Assembly (NCBI GenBank): GCA_027033775.1
Contig: JALVKL010000059.1
Span: 1 to 41,135, forward strand
Reading direction: 5' to 3'
Source: a bacterium
GTDB lineage: Bacteria; Thermosulfidibacterota; Thermosulfidibacteria; Thermosulfidibacterales; Thermosulfidibacteraceae
Length of the DNA: 41,135 nt
Shown here: piece by piece, positions 18,033 through 25,252 of the stretch
Layout: each line of letters opens with the position of its first letter
Numbering within the stretch: the stretch's first letter is position 1
Notes under the pieces: generated by a model
Seen by the model: only the letters and a program-made list of their open reading frames with translations
The model's database searches: none
Told to the model about the DNA's origin: nothing
Program-made: the position numbers and the translations under genes

Positions 18033-18692
18033 TTTCCTTGAGTTTGCTTTAGCAAGAACTATATTAATAAGCTCTTTTGCTCTATTTCCAGTCTGTTTTC
18101 TCCACAGAGAATTATACATTCCTCTGGCAACAGCCTTATAATCCTTCCTTTTTAATGCTTTTAATGTATCATCAAACTTATCTAATTTATAACCTAAATT
18201 ATAAGCCATATTCCAGAATACTTTATAAATATCATCAGGAACATCTTTTATTCCCCTTCTCTTAAAGATTCTATCTAAAGTCTTCTTTGCTCTTAATAAG
18301 TCCTTTCTAAAAAGAAAATCAGCTTCTGTTCCAGATAAAGTAATCTTCTTTAATATCTCTACAACACTTAATCCTTTATCCCTCAAAGCTTTCCTATAAG
18401 GATTACCTTCTATAATGACTTTATACTCTTCTTTGTCTAAAGGAACATCATCAAGGTTCCTTCCATAACCAATTGTTACCTTTTTATAAACAGAATCCTC
18501 ATAAGGATAAGCTCTAAATCCCTCATGCTCTTTAATCTTAGAAGCAACCTCTCCCATTAACCTATTCAATTTGGTGTCTTTATACATCAATTTAGCCCTT
18601 TGTGTTGAAGAAATTACTTTCTCCTCTGTGGATTCTTCAGAATCACCATAAAATTTATCTAAGAAATTCTTTAGAATTTCTGCTAAATTCAT
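18027..18692 (-). CDS. Lysozyme, glycoside hydrolase family 24 (T4-type endolysin)
   Basis: A 221-residue protein that would cleave the MurNAc-GlcNAc bond of peptidoglycan. Residues 1-45 are an extra charged helical leader without a signal peptide. The catalytic part begins at KIKEHEGFRAYPYEDS; E57 and D66 and T73 (in KKVTIGYGRN) have close to T4-lysozyme spacing. The family's C-terminal W-x-K/R-Q-x-GNRAKELI element is present. Export would need a holin, and two candidates lie about 9 kb downstream in the same unit. The TGA stop is inside a 19-bp palindrome (18014-18032). Confidence 0.85.
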   Translation of the reverse strand: MNLAEILKNFLDKFYGDSEESTEEKVISSTQRAKLMYKDTKLNRLMGEVASKIKEHEGFRAYPYEDSVYKKVTIGYGRNLDDVPLDKEEYKVIIEGNPYRKALRDKGLSVVEILKKITLSGTEADFLFRKDLLRAKKTLDRIFKRRGIKDVPDDIYKVFWNMAYNLGYKLDKFDDTLKALKRKDYKAVARGMYNSLWRKQTGNRAKELINIVLAKANSRKL

Positions 18693-20129
18693 CTATGCTA
18701 CCTTCCATCCAAGACTTCTTCTTGTTCTTTTCTTCCTTTTAGGTTTAGAATAAGGGCGAATTCCAGCATGCGACGGAGTTATGAATGTTGTTAAAACAAG
18801 AGCTTCAGCTCTATCTGGACTCTCAGGCATCTTCTTCTTACTCATAATTTTAACTCTTCCAGTTTCACTATCTAAATACTTAACCATTGTTAACTGATTA
18901 ATCAAAATCTCATCTTTAATTATTTTAAGCATATTAAACTCAAACTGCTCCCTTAATCTCCACCACAACTCATCTCTTAAAAGAGAGAAACTATCCTTAT
19001 TATGTGCAGACCAACCAAAATGAACTCCAAAGACCTTAGTCTTTTTACTATCAAAATAACTTCTTAACCTTTCGGCTAATCCAGAACCATATCCACCAGA
19101 TATATCTATAATCACATAATCAGGATAATTCCCCTCTTTATCATCCTTATTATATTCCTCTATAACCCAATCTAAGATTTCATCTTGCTCAAGAAAAGGT
19201 TTCCCTTTTATATCAAATAAGAACATTGGTGTTCTTTTGGCAAAGCCAATTTCATCTCCTCCCATTCCAGCAGGGTCAATTCCCCAAATTATAGGATGAG
19301 ATATGAATATCTCATCTTTAGAAACAAGGTTTCTATCTATCCATTCTTTAGGAATAAGTTCGTGTTTTCCTCCTCTTGGGAACTCTCCTAAAACCCTGAT
19401 TCTATAAGTATCACTATCCCTACCATACCTATCCCTCATTCTATTAAGCCACTGTTTAGAAACAAGAGGACTATCTTCAGAATTCCAGTGAACTAACTTC
19501 CAACCTTTCCCAAAGGTTGGAACATTAAATACTTTCCAAAAGTATCCTGTAGTTCTGGTAGGGTTTCCTGTTAAGATAACATAGTTATCAGGATTAGTTA
19601 AATAACCTTCAATTGGGAGAAAGACTGGTTCAGGAACACCACTTGCCTCATCTACAAGCACCAAAAGGTGCTTAGCATGGATTCCAGCCAATGTCTCAGC
19701 TTGTTCTTCAGGCGTAGCCTGTAAGTTAATACTTACAGCCCTTGCCCACCAATCCTCCCTACCACCAACTTTAATCCTCTCAGCATGAATGTCAATGAGC
19801 TGCCTAACAAAAAGTTTCCCTTTTCCTACCCAGAATGAAATTTCACTCCATAATATATCTTTAATCTGCCTTTTGGTAGGAGCAGTCGCCACAACCTTTG
19901 ACATTGGTCTGGTTAATAGAAATATAATGGCAAGCCAAGCCAAAACCGCTGACTTACCACAGCCATGACCACTCCTCACAGCATAAGAATTACTATCCCT
20001 CCTTCCAAAAGAATCTAATAACTCTTTCTGTTGAGCAGTTGGCTCAACACCAAACAAATCCCAAACTGCTTTAGCAGGATTATAAATCCACTCTTTTATA
20101 TGATTCTTAATCTCAGGATTAATATCCAT
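18693..20129 (-). CDS. terL: Terminase large subunit (ATPase-nuclease)
   Basis: A 478-residue packaging motor. Walker A is SGHGCGKS (53-60), Walker B LVLVDEA (156-162, D160 and E161), and the coupling motif TGNPT is at 187-191. The C-terminal RNase H-like nuclease shows acidic strands IIWGIDPAG (D285) and YVIIDISGG (D342). It ends with a very basic tail (KPKRKKRTRRS). It docks on the portal, cuts concatemers and pumps DNA. The next gene, lysozyme, follows without a gap. Gene symbol is used in the generic phage sense. Confidence 0.9.
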   Translation of the reverse strand: MDINPEIKNHIKEWIYNPAKAVWDLFGVEPTAQQKELLDSFGRRDSNSYAVRSGHGCGKSAVLAWLAIIFLLTRPMSKVVATAPTKRQIKDILWSEISFWVGKGKLFVRQLIDIHAERIKVGGREDWWARAVSINLQATPEEQAETLAGIHAKHLLVLVDEASGVPEPVFLPIEGYLTNPDNYVILTGNPTRTTGYFWKVFNVPTFGKGWKLVHWNSEDSPLVSKQWLNRMRDRYGRDSDTYRIRVLGEFPRGGKHELIPKEWIDRNLVSKDEIFISHPIIWGIDPAGMGGDEIGFAKRTPMFLFDIKGKPFLEQDEILDWVIEEYNKDDKEGNYPDYVIIDISGGYGSGLAERLRSYFDSKKTKVFGVHFGWSAHNKDSFSLLRDELWWRLREQFEFNMLKIIKDEILINQLTMVKYLDSETGRVKIMSKKKMPESPDRAEALVLTTFITPSHAGIRPYSKPKRKKRTRRSLGWKVA

Positions 20130-20130
20130 C

Positions 20131-20439
20131 TTATTTCAAGAGCTCCAATATTTTATTCCACTCTGATTCTGCGAATTTCTTACTCCCCTCTAAATTCTCC
20201 ATAAGAGCCCTTCCAGTTACAGTATTAGGGTCGTAATTCTCTTCCTCTAATATCTTATCCAAAGGATTGCTTGGCAATCCTTGATTATTCTGATTTCCAG
20301 CATTGTAATCAGAAGGAGGAACTAATCCCTGAAATCCAGAATCCTGTGGATTCTTATCATAATCCTCTTTAGGAGGATTATTTTTAGCCCCCAATATAGA
20401 CTTAATCAAACTATCTGTATCTATCTTTACAGATATCAT
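20131..20439 (-). CDS. Hypothetical protein before the large terminase
   Basis: A 102-residue protein starting at ATG 20439 with AAAGGA upstream. The first 20 residues may be a short helix; the middle is Asn/Gln/Pro-rich and probably disordered (NPPKEDYDKNPQDSGFQGLV), and the end is an acidic helix. It lies between a basic protein and TerL. It could be a terminase accessory or small-subunit partner, but nothing in the sequence proves it. A 9-bp perfect hairpin (20262-20282) is inside. Confidence 0.5.
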   Translation of the reverse strand: MISVKIDTDSLIKSILGAKNNPPKEDYDKNPQDSGFQGLVPPSDYNAGNQNNQGLPSNPLDKILEEENYDPNTVTGRALMENLEGSKKFAESEWNKILELLK

Positions 20440-20444
20440 TTGCC

Positions 20445-20663
20445 CTATCCTTTCTTCTTTCTTTTTCTCATCTCAGCAAAATTCTTAGCTAATACTGCTT
20501 CTTTCTTTACTGTTTTATTTTTACTCTTTAATCCCATCTCAATACATCCCATAGTGACTTTACTGAATCCATGCTGTCTACACCACTCTCTAAACTTCCC
20601 TTTAGTCCCTTTCCTCTCAATCTCTTTATTTACTCTCTGAGCCCATTTCTTATCTTCAGCCAT
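20445..20663 (-). CDS. Small basic, possibly DNA-binding protein
   Basis: A 72-residue Lys/Arg-rich protein. ATG 20663 is chosen because GAGGTG lies 5 nt upstream; a GTG at 20702 inside the preceding gene's palindrome is an alternative 85-residue start. The core WCRQHGFSKVTMGCIEMGLK looks like a helix-turn-helix, suggesting DNA binding. Placement upstream of TerL would fit a small terminase or packaging-site binder, but the neighbour at 20677-21135 is also a candidate for that role. Confidence 0.5.
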   Translation of the reverse strand: MAEDKKWAQRVNKEIERKGTKGKFREWCRQHGFSKVTMGCIEMGLKSKNKTVKKEAVLAKNFAEMRKRKKKG

Positions 20664-20676
20664 TATCTCACCTCTA

Positions 20677-21135
20677 TCAATCGTTCTGTGAACTTTGTTC
20701 ACAGTCTATATCAATTGTTTCTTTTACAGCATCTTCAGCTTCCTTTTGCCATAAATCAGCACTAAGCACTAAGTGCTTTTTAATATCTCTTCCAGATAGC
20801 TTTTGAGCTATCTCTGCAGCTTTAAATGAAACATCTGGAACTTTTTCTGGAGGGAGTTCTCCAGATTCTATAGAATCTATTACGCTCTGGAGAGCGATTA
20901 AAGAAAGGGTGTAAAACCCTTTAGAGAGAAATTTATCAATTTCTCCTGATTTTACTAAATCTTCTATTTCTTCGTCTGGTAAGCCAGTTAGTTCAGATAG
21001 ATGGCTAAGCCATTTATTATTTAAGCATAAGTCTGTAGGACTTGATTTTAATGCGGCAATAGTGGTGGCATCCTCTAAAGGTATCACCTTTTTATCTCTG
21101 TCTTGAATTAAATTCTTTAGAAATCCGTTATTCAT
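20677..21135 (-). CDS. First late gene; small terminase candidate
   Basis: A 152-residue protein directly behind the consensus late promoter, with AAAGGATT before ATG 21135. It is helical. Its central LYSFYTLSL-like region actually reads KGFYTLSLIALQSVIDSIES, then ELPPEKVPDVSFKAAEIAQK, similar in plan to the oligomerising middle part of small terminases. The C-terminal residues CEQSSQND are encoded by a 19-bp palindrome (20686-20704). The middle of the gene carries five nearly abutting perfect hairpins (20847-20945). The assignment is based on position and plan only. Confidence 0.45.
   Translation of the reverse strand: MNNGFLKNLIQDRDKKVIPLEDATTIAALKSSPTDLCLNNKWLSHLSELTGLPDEEIEDLVKSGEIDKFLSKGFYTLSLIALQSVIDSIESGELPPEKVPDVSFKAAEIAQKLSGRDIKKHLVLSADLWQKEAEDAVKETIDIDCEQSSQND
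20686..20704. repeat. Palindromic element 6 of 13 (variant arms)
   Basis: CTGTGAACTTTGTTCACAG, loop TTT. It encodes the C-terminal C-E-Q-S-S-Q of the first late gene, followed by N-D and stop, matching the end of the S74-domain gene. Confidence 0.85.
20847..20945. repeat. Train of five hairpins inside a coding sequence
   Basis: Within 99 bases of the first late gene there are perfect repeats at 20847-20864 (6-bp arms), 20863-20878 (16-bp palindrome AGATTCTATAGAATCT), 20883-20896 (6-bp arms), 20904-20922 (7-bp arms) and 20926-20945 (8-bp arms). They nearly abut. The protein is still open, so the hairpins are compatible with coding. Confidence 0.75.
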
Positions 21136-21196
21136 TTTAAATCCTTTATCCGTCTAAGGTAGAAATTTGGATTAATTTCTTTTAATCCCGTGATGT

Positions 21197-21225
21197 ATTA
21201 TATCACAAAACAAAAGTTTTGTCAA
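21197..21225 (-). promoter_or_regulatory. Consensus sigma-70 promoter of the late unit
   Basis: Reading leftward, TTGACA (21225-21220) and TATAAT (21202-21197) are separated by exactly 17 nt, a perfect match to the sigma-70 consensus. Transcription would start near 21189, about 55 nt before the ATG of the first late gene. It is the only perfect match I found and would drive a unit of about 23.7 kb round to 38549. A consensus promoter implies host RNA polymerase; no phage polymerase or activator is seen. Confidence 0.8.
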
Positions 21226-21282
21226 GAAAATTTTTATTAAAATTTGTTAATGAATTTGTTCCATTTGGAACAATCTTAATCC

Positions 21283-21306
21283 ATAATAGAATTATAATTC
21301 TATTAT
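21283..21306. repeat. 24-bp perfect palindrome
   Basis: The left 12 bases ATAATAGAATTA are followed by their exact reverse complement with no spacer. It is the longest uninterrupted palindrome I found in the window and lies about 60 bp upstream of the late promoter's -35 box, so it could be a dimeric-protein site as well as a hairpin. Confidence 0.75.
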
Positions 21307-21785
21307 TAAATAAAATTGCCGTATACGGCAATGAGCCGTAAAATTTCGCATGATTTTATCAATTATAATGGTAAACCATTATAATATAATTACAATGCAA
21401 AAATCGCCAGATTTTTGGGGTTAAAATTGATTTTCAATTTTAAGAGGGAAAATAAAGCGAAATTCAAACAATTTTTAAATCGTAATGGTAAATCATTCAA
21501 AATGGAACTTTGTTCCAAATATGGCGATATGGTGGGATTATATGATATAATTATAATAATGTAGTGAGATAGATGGGATGGTGCAAGATAGATGTTTCCT
21601 CAACCGAAAGTAAACCGCTGGGGGTCATACCCCTATTCCTTCGGAATGATTATCGTTATCATTACTAAATCCCAAACCATGAATAATATTCATTATTACT
21701 AATGACTAAAGTCATGGCTAAAAGCAATTATCCGTTTATTATTCTAACGGCTCATAAGAGCCGTTAATATTATTCGTTTATATAT

Positions 21786-21811
21786 ACCGATGGAATCGGT
21801 CTTTGACCGAT
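21786..21811. repeat. Two overlapping, mutually exclusive stem-loops
   Basis: ACCGAT (21786-21791), ATCGGT (21795-21800) and ACCGAT (21806-21811) lie in a row. The middle block can pair with the left block (loop GGA) or, extended by one base, with the right block (loop TTT), but not with both at once. In RNA such an arrangement can be a switch; in this region it may simply be successive hairpin formation. Confidence 0.6.
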
Positions 21812-22255
21812 AGAAATGGCTCATTAGAGCCATATTGTATACAATGTGCAACGATTTTTCAAATTGAATAATTTCAATTAGTTATGACCTCTAACTCAAA
21901 AAACACAGTGAAAATTTTCACAAGAAAATTAATTAACAAAATTTAACAAGATTGTTCCATTCGGAACAATCTAACGAAATTCGATAGAATTTTAATAAAA
22001 TCAAGTATTTACAAAACATCAAGTTTTGTAATACAATTGCAAAAATTCATTAAAATTCAAAATTTACATTTTGTAAATGGCACGATTTTTGCCCGAAAAT
22101 TGCCATTCTAAATATTTGAAATCATTGAAAAATTTTTACTTCGCATAATATTTTATATGCACTAGAACAGTGTTTTACATGTAAACACTAATAAAATCAA
22201 TACGTTAAAAAACTACAACTTTTTTAAGCTATGAACTGCGTTCATATTGACACAC

Positions 22256-22325
22256 CACTTTTTATTTTTTATTAATATTAATAATTATTATTATTTTTAG
22301 TATATCTATAATATATATATATTTT
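22256..22325. other. Very AT-rich tract, possible unwinding element
   Basis: About 70 bases made almost wholly of A and T (TTTTTATTTTTTATTAATAT at the left, alternating AT at the right). It is flanked by hairpins at 22231-22245 and 22326-22344. Such tracts often serve as DNA-unwinding elements. Within it TATATCTATAATA (22301-22313) is repeated exactly at 22515-22527 in the rightward promoter region. Confidence 0.5.
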
Positions 22326-22491
22326 GAAGTTGTAATACAACTTCGTTGTATGGCAATATATTGCCATTATTGATATAGATGCCGTTTACTCTATATTTTC
22401 AATACCTTACGGCATTTTTAATGATATAATTCACAATCAAATTAAATTTTATTAATGTATCAAAAAATCATATTTTTTAGGCAAAAAATAC

Positions 22492-22526
22492 TTGACAAGT
22501 TTAAAAAACTTGTGTATATCTATAAT
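22492..22526 (+). promoter_or_regulatory. Rightward early promoter candidate
   Basis: TTGACA is at 22492-22497. A -10 box could be TATATC (22515-22520, 17-nt spacing, four of six matches) or TATAAT (22521-22526, perfect but 23 nt away). The -35 overlaps an inverted repeat (ACAAGTT...AACTTGT), which could be an operator. Two hairpins (22531-22547 and 22564-22581) would lie at the 5' end of the message before the first early gene at 22608. Confidence 0.5.
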
Positions 22527-22607
22527 AGATAAAAATCGTGGATTTTTATAATCGTTGCATCCAAACGGTCAAATGACCGTTGGAAATAAAAACAGTGAGG
22601 TAATACC

Positions 22608-22940
22608 ATGAAAAATGTTAGACCAACAAAATTTACACAAAAAGTTTTAGAAAATTGCAACACTAACCCGATTGCCGTTATCACCACATTGAAAAGGAAT
22701 TTTTGTGATGATTTAATCATGTATGCGGTCAATGTAATCTTACAAAGAGAGTGCGCAGGTCTAAAGGATGATTCGGACAAGCTCAATGTTGCGTCAGAAC
22801 GATTACAAGCAATGCTAAATGGACAATGGACAAGGACTCGACAAAGCATCACAGATATTAAGAAAAAAGCAATTGAAGAACTATTAAATGCCTTACCAGA
22901 AGACCTTAGAAAGGCAATCAAGGAAAAGGCAGGGATATAA
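22608..22940 (+). CDS. First early gene, hypothetical helical protein
   Basis: A 110-residue protein with GTGAGGT upstream of ATG. It is helical and basic at the C-terminus (NALPEDLRKAIKEKAGI) and has three Cys. No family is recognised. It uses CGA codons for Arg and several C-ending codons, whereas the neighbours use AGA/AGG almost only, so it may have a different origin. As the first gene behind the early promoter it could be a host-takeover or regulatory protein; that is a guess from position. Confidence 0.6.
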   Translation: MKNVRPTKFTQKVLENCNTNPIAVITTLKRNFCDDLIMYAVNVILQRECAGLKDDSDKLNVASERLQAMLNGQWTRTRQSITDIKKKAIEELLNALPEDLRKAIKEKAGI

Positions 22941-22948
22941 TCCCTGCC
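22928..22948 (+). terminator. 9-bp stem-loop spanning the stop of the first early gene
   Basis: GGCAGGGAT and ATCCCTGCC form a perfect 9-bp stem with loop ATA. The TAA stop lies across the loop and the right arm. There is no T-run just after it, so it is a weak terminator at best; a transcript-end or translation-end structure is as likely. A second palindrome with a T-rich tail follows at 23009. Confidence 0.4.
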
Positions 22949-23008
22949 CTAAAGTTATTTCTCCTAAAGGTCTCATTAAATGGCTTTAAGCCAGAGGCTT
23001 TTGGGAGA

Positions 23009-23027
23009 CTGGGAACAGTGTTCCCAG
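23009..23027. repeat. Palindromic element 7 of 13, with T-rich tail
   Basis: CTGGGAACAGTGTTCCCAG followed by ATTTTTATT, in the gap after the first early gene. The T-rich tail gives it the look of a rho-independent terminator or attenuator early in the early unit. Confidence 0.85.
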
Positions 23028-23063
23028 ATTTTTATTAAAATCTGTATAAAGGAGGAATTTAAG

Positions 23064-23204
23064 ATGAATATCAAGAAAGAGATTACTTGGAACAATGTGT
23101 TCTTTTATGTCTACAAGGTGCATCAGAGATTTGCTAATGCAAATAGGTTATTAGAAAACTATAAGCTTCCAGAACAAAGAAAATCTTTATTAAAAAGAGG
23201 ATAA
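23064..23204 (+). CDS. Small basic protein, 46 residues
   Basis: ATG 23064 follows AAAGGAGG at ideal spacing, so the longer frame opening at 22980, which runs through a palindrome, is not used as the start. The product is a short basic helix with aromatic residues (EITWNNVFFYVYKVHQRF) and ends KSLLKRG. No family is recognised. A short hairpin (AAAGGCT...AGCCTTT) follows its stop. Confidence 0.5.
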   Translation: MNIKKEITWNNVFFYVYKVHQRFANANRLLENYKLPEQRKSLLKRG

Positions 23205-23281
23205 AGGCTTGTGAGAGCCTTTTATGGAAGTTTAGAGAGATTTTAGGGAAGTGCTAAAAGCACTTGGAAAGGAGGATTGCA

Positions 23282-23770
23282 ATGAGGTCTGATTTAAAGT
23301 ATTATATTGAAGGAAAGTATGCTTGCCAAAAACTTGGTAGGCATACTTGGGTTTCTGATGACGGTCTCTACATTTACTGTAGAGACAAAGTGCTAAGTCT
23401 TTCGCCAGGAAGCACTCTTCCTACAGGGCTTTATCTCTGGATTTTCCCAGACAAAGTGTTTGTAGAAATGGTTAAGGATTTGGAGCAGATTAAGTTCAAT
23501 TCTGAAATTGACCCTGTCTCTTTGGGAACAGAGCTCCGTTTGAAAAAGGTCTGTTTTCCTAATCTTCATAAAAAGAGCTTTTTAGAGCTCTTATCTCTAT
23601 TTGAAGCATCTGTTGAGAAAAAGTGCCATTTCTGGGAGATTGTTTCAAACTGGCCTCTTACAGAAGAGCGGGATAGGAGGCTACAAAACATGTTCACCGT
23701 AGCCTGTTATCTGAGAGAGGTGCTAAGAGGAGAATTATTGAGGAGGATTAATCATGAGACTGATATTTAA
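23282..23770 (+). CDS. Hypothetical early protein, 162 residues
   Basis: ATG 23282 is chosen because AAAGGAGG lies upstream; an in-frame TTG at 23264 overlaps that site. The first half is beta-like with aromatic strands (KYACQKLGRHTWVSDDGLYI, then LYLWIFPDKVFVEMV) and the second half helical. Four Cys are scattered without a metal-site pattern. Its end overlaps the next gene by 17 nt. No family is recognised. Confidence 0.55.
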   Translation: MRSDLKYYIEGKYACQKLGRHTWVSDDGLYIYCRDKVLSLSPGSTLPTGLYLWIFPDKVFVEMVKDLEQIKFNSEIDPVSLGTELRLKKVCFPNLHKKSFLELLSLFEASVEKKCHFWEIVSNWPLTEERDRRLQNMFTVACYLREVLRGELLRRINHETDI

Positions 23771-23981
23771 AACTGATGATTTCAAGGAAATCAAGAGAAT
23801 AATGGACTATCTTCAGGGTAGTCCATTCATGAGAATCTCTTTCGATGGCTCTTATTATAGGCTTAGAGCTAAGGTTTACAAACTTGATTCTTTAAAAGAA
23901 TGTCCATTCTTGTTAAGAATTGAATTTAAGCCTGATATGTTTACTCACACGAATAAAATCTTAATAAGAAAGGAGGTTTAA
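23754..23981 (+). CDS. Small beta-rich protein, 75 residues
   Basis: ATG 23754 lies behind GAGGAGG inside the end of the previous gene. The sequence (RLIFKTDDFKEIKRIMDYLQ, then FMRISFDGSYYRLRAKVYKL) suggests an alpha/beta protein without enzymatic motifs. It precedes the first member of the cysteine-motif family by 1 nt. Unknown. Confidence 0.5.
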   Translation: MRLIFKTDDFKEIKRIMDYLQGSPFMRISFDGSYYRLRAKVYKLDSLKECPFLLRIEFKPDMFTHTNKILIRKEV

Positions 23982-23982
23982 C

Positions 23983-24450
23983 ATGAACCTAAAAGAATTA
24001 GACAAAGCTTTAAAGAAGCTTAGAAAGGAAGAGCTTATAGAGCTCCTTGATTCATTTATGTCTGGGAAGCAAAGGATTATTGAGAATCTTGTTAAAAACT
24101 GTTCTTACTGGATTAATGACGACACTAATCTTTTAAAAAGATTTGACAAAGTGACTTTAAGAGAAGGTTTAAAGTGCATCATAGTTGTTACTGGCTTTCC
24201 TTATGTAATAAAACCTTTCACCTGTATCGACTGCCCTTTCTGCATAATTCTTAATAAAGAATGTTATGTTTGTCCTTATGGACAAAAGAAAGGATTATGT
24301 TCTGATTCTGGTTCAGAGTTTGATTATATCACGGAAGAAATAGATGCATACTGCTTAAATGAGAGCCTACACGACGACCTTAGAAATTTTTATGAAAGAT
24401 GGCATGCCAGAGTAATCCAATTCTTATATGAAAAGGAGGCTATATCATGA
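23983..24450 (+). CDS. Cysteine-motif family protein, copy 1
   Basis: A 155-residue protein. The N-terminal half is helical (KELDKALKKLRKEELIELLD). The signature is DCPFC at 83-87, C94, C97 in CPYG, and KGLC at 103-106: C-x2-C-x6-C-x2-C-x8-C. This suggests a zinc or iron-sulfur site. A helical C-terminal part follows. Four relatives lie within 4 kb (25294, 25778, 26234 and 27473). Pattern and spacing do not match a metal-finger family I can name. AGGAGG lies 6 nt before the ATG. Confidence 0.7.
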   Translation: MNLKELDKALKKLRKEELIELLDSFMSGKQRIIENLVKNCSYWINDDTNLLKRFDKVTLREGLKCIIVVTGFPYVIKPFTCIDCPFCIILNKECYVCPYGQKKGLCSDSGSEFDYITEEIDAYCLNESLHDDLRNFYERWHARVIQFLYEKEAIS

Positions 24451-25250
24451 GCTTAAAATTCAAAGAACCAATCAAAGGTTTCCACCTTGAAATCAAAGAG
24501 GTTGCTCTAAGCAACCTCGAAATTCCTTCTCAACAGAGAAGACTTAGACCTACTAATCTTAAAAGATTAGAATCAAGTATTGAATTCACTGGATTTTGGT
24601 CTGTTCCAATTGTAATCTCCGCAGGAGATTACTATGAAGTAATTGATGGACAGCATCGGGTTGAGGCTTTAAAAAGTTTTTTAAAAGAAAAGCTTGGAAA
24701 GACTGAAGATGCGGTTAAGATTCCTGTTCTTATCGTTCCAGAACATTTCAAGAATATTCCTCTTCACTTTAACTTAGAAGAGAAGGATGACCTTAAAGAT
24801 AAGGGACAAAAGATTTACCTTTTGTATATGGATTTATTAGAAGAATGTCCAGATAAAGACGAATCAGAGGCTTTGAATGTGGCTACGGTATTCAATCCTT
24901 ATTTAATTCCTATCGGATTCAGTTATCAGGAATATGATTTAAACTCAGGGAGTTTAATAGAGCCTTTCGCTAAGAAATTTATGGGTTCTATTTTTAAGCC
25001 TCTAAAAGAGGCTGTTGAAATCCGCCGACAGCAAGCTGAAAGTCTAAAAGACTTAGAATCGTTGATTCTTGAAACATCTGATGCTTACAGCATAAAGGAT
25101 TATCTTCTAAAGAAAGCAATATTAACAAAGTCCATAACTTCGATATGGGGAAGGAAAAGATATATTGAAGAGGATTGGGAAAATGCTCTTAACATGATAA
25201 AAGCTAAAATTATAGAGACTGATTGGAGCTTCTTATCAAAATTTGTTTAG
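24447..25250 (+). CDS. ParB/sulfiredoxin-like nuclease-fold protein
   Basis: A 267-residue protein. Residues 15-95 have the ParB N-terminal-domain plan, with IEVALSNLEIP-like strand, R-rich helix 'RRLRPTNLKRLESSIEFTGF', PIVISAGDYYEVIDGQHRVE (the DGQHR motif is at 67-71) and a following helix. The C-terminal half is helical and does not look like a partition DNA-binding domain. ParB-fold domains bind DNA or CTP and occur in phage DNA-metabolism proteins. Three perfect hairpins with 8-9 bp arms lie within the first 190 bases (24498-24518, 24553-24570, 24612-24632). Confidence 0.7.
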   Translation: MSLKFKEPIKGFHLEIKEVALSNLEIPSQQRRLRPTNLKRLESSIEFTGFWSVPIVISAGDYYEVIDGQHRVEALKSFLKEKLGKTEDAVKIPVLIVPEHFKNIPLHFNLEEKDDLKDKGQKIYLLYMDLLEECPDKDESEALNVATVFNPYLIPIGFSYQEYDLNSGSLIEPFAKKFMGSIFKPLKEAVEIRRQQAESLKDLESLILETSDAYSIKDYLLKKAILTKSITSIWGRKRYIEEDWENALNMIKAKIIETDWSFLSKFV

Positions 25251-25252
25251 TG

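Larger units (their letters stand above)
21136..22607. other. Divergent intergenic region packed with perfect hairpins; candidate replication origin/control region
   Basis: No convincing gene. I find about 20 perfect inverted repeats with tiny loops. The strongest are 21283-21306 (24-bp palindrome), 21315-21332 (18-bp), 21362-21385 (11-bp arms, loop AA), 21421-21443 (10-bp arms, loop TTT), 21745-21766 (9-bp arms), 21949-21972 (10-bp arms), 22009-22031 (9-bp arms), 22326-22344 (8-bp arms) and 22350-22367 (18-bp palindrome). The leftward late promoter lies at its left edge and the rightward promoter candidate at its right edge. The very AT-rich tract at 22256-22325 could melt easily. An origin or genome-control role is inferred. 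Confidence 0.6.

Noticed and set aside
21136-22607. tRNA or structured RNA gene among the hairpins
   Set aside because: I see no cloverleaf with T-loop and acceptor signature; the hairpins are simple and independent.
22520-22921. Antisense open frame of 133 codons over the first early gene
   Set aside because: It is opposite a plus-strand gene with ribosome site and early promoter candidate; no ribosome site precedes it.
22980-23063. Longer start for the 46-residue early protein through the palindrome at 23009
   Set aside because: AAAGGAGG lies exactly before ATG 23064, and the upstream part has no ribosome site and passes through a terminator-like hairpin.
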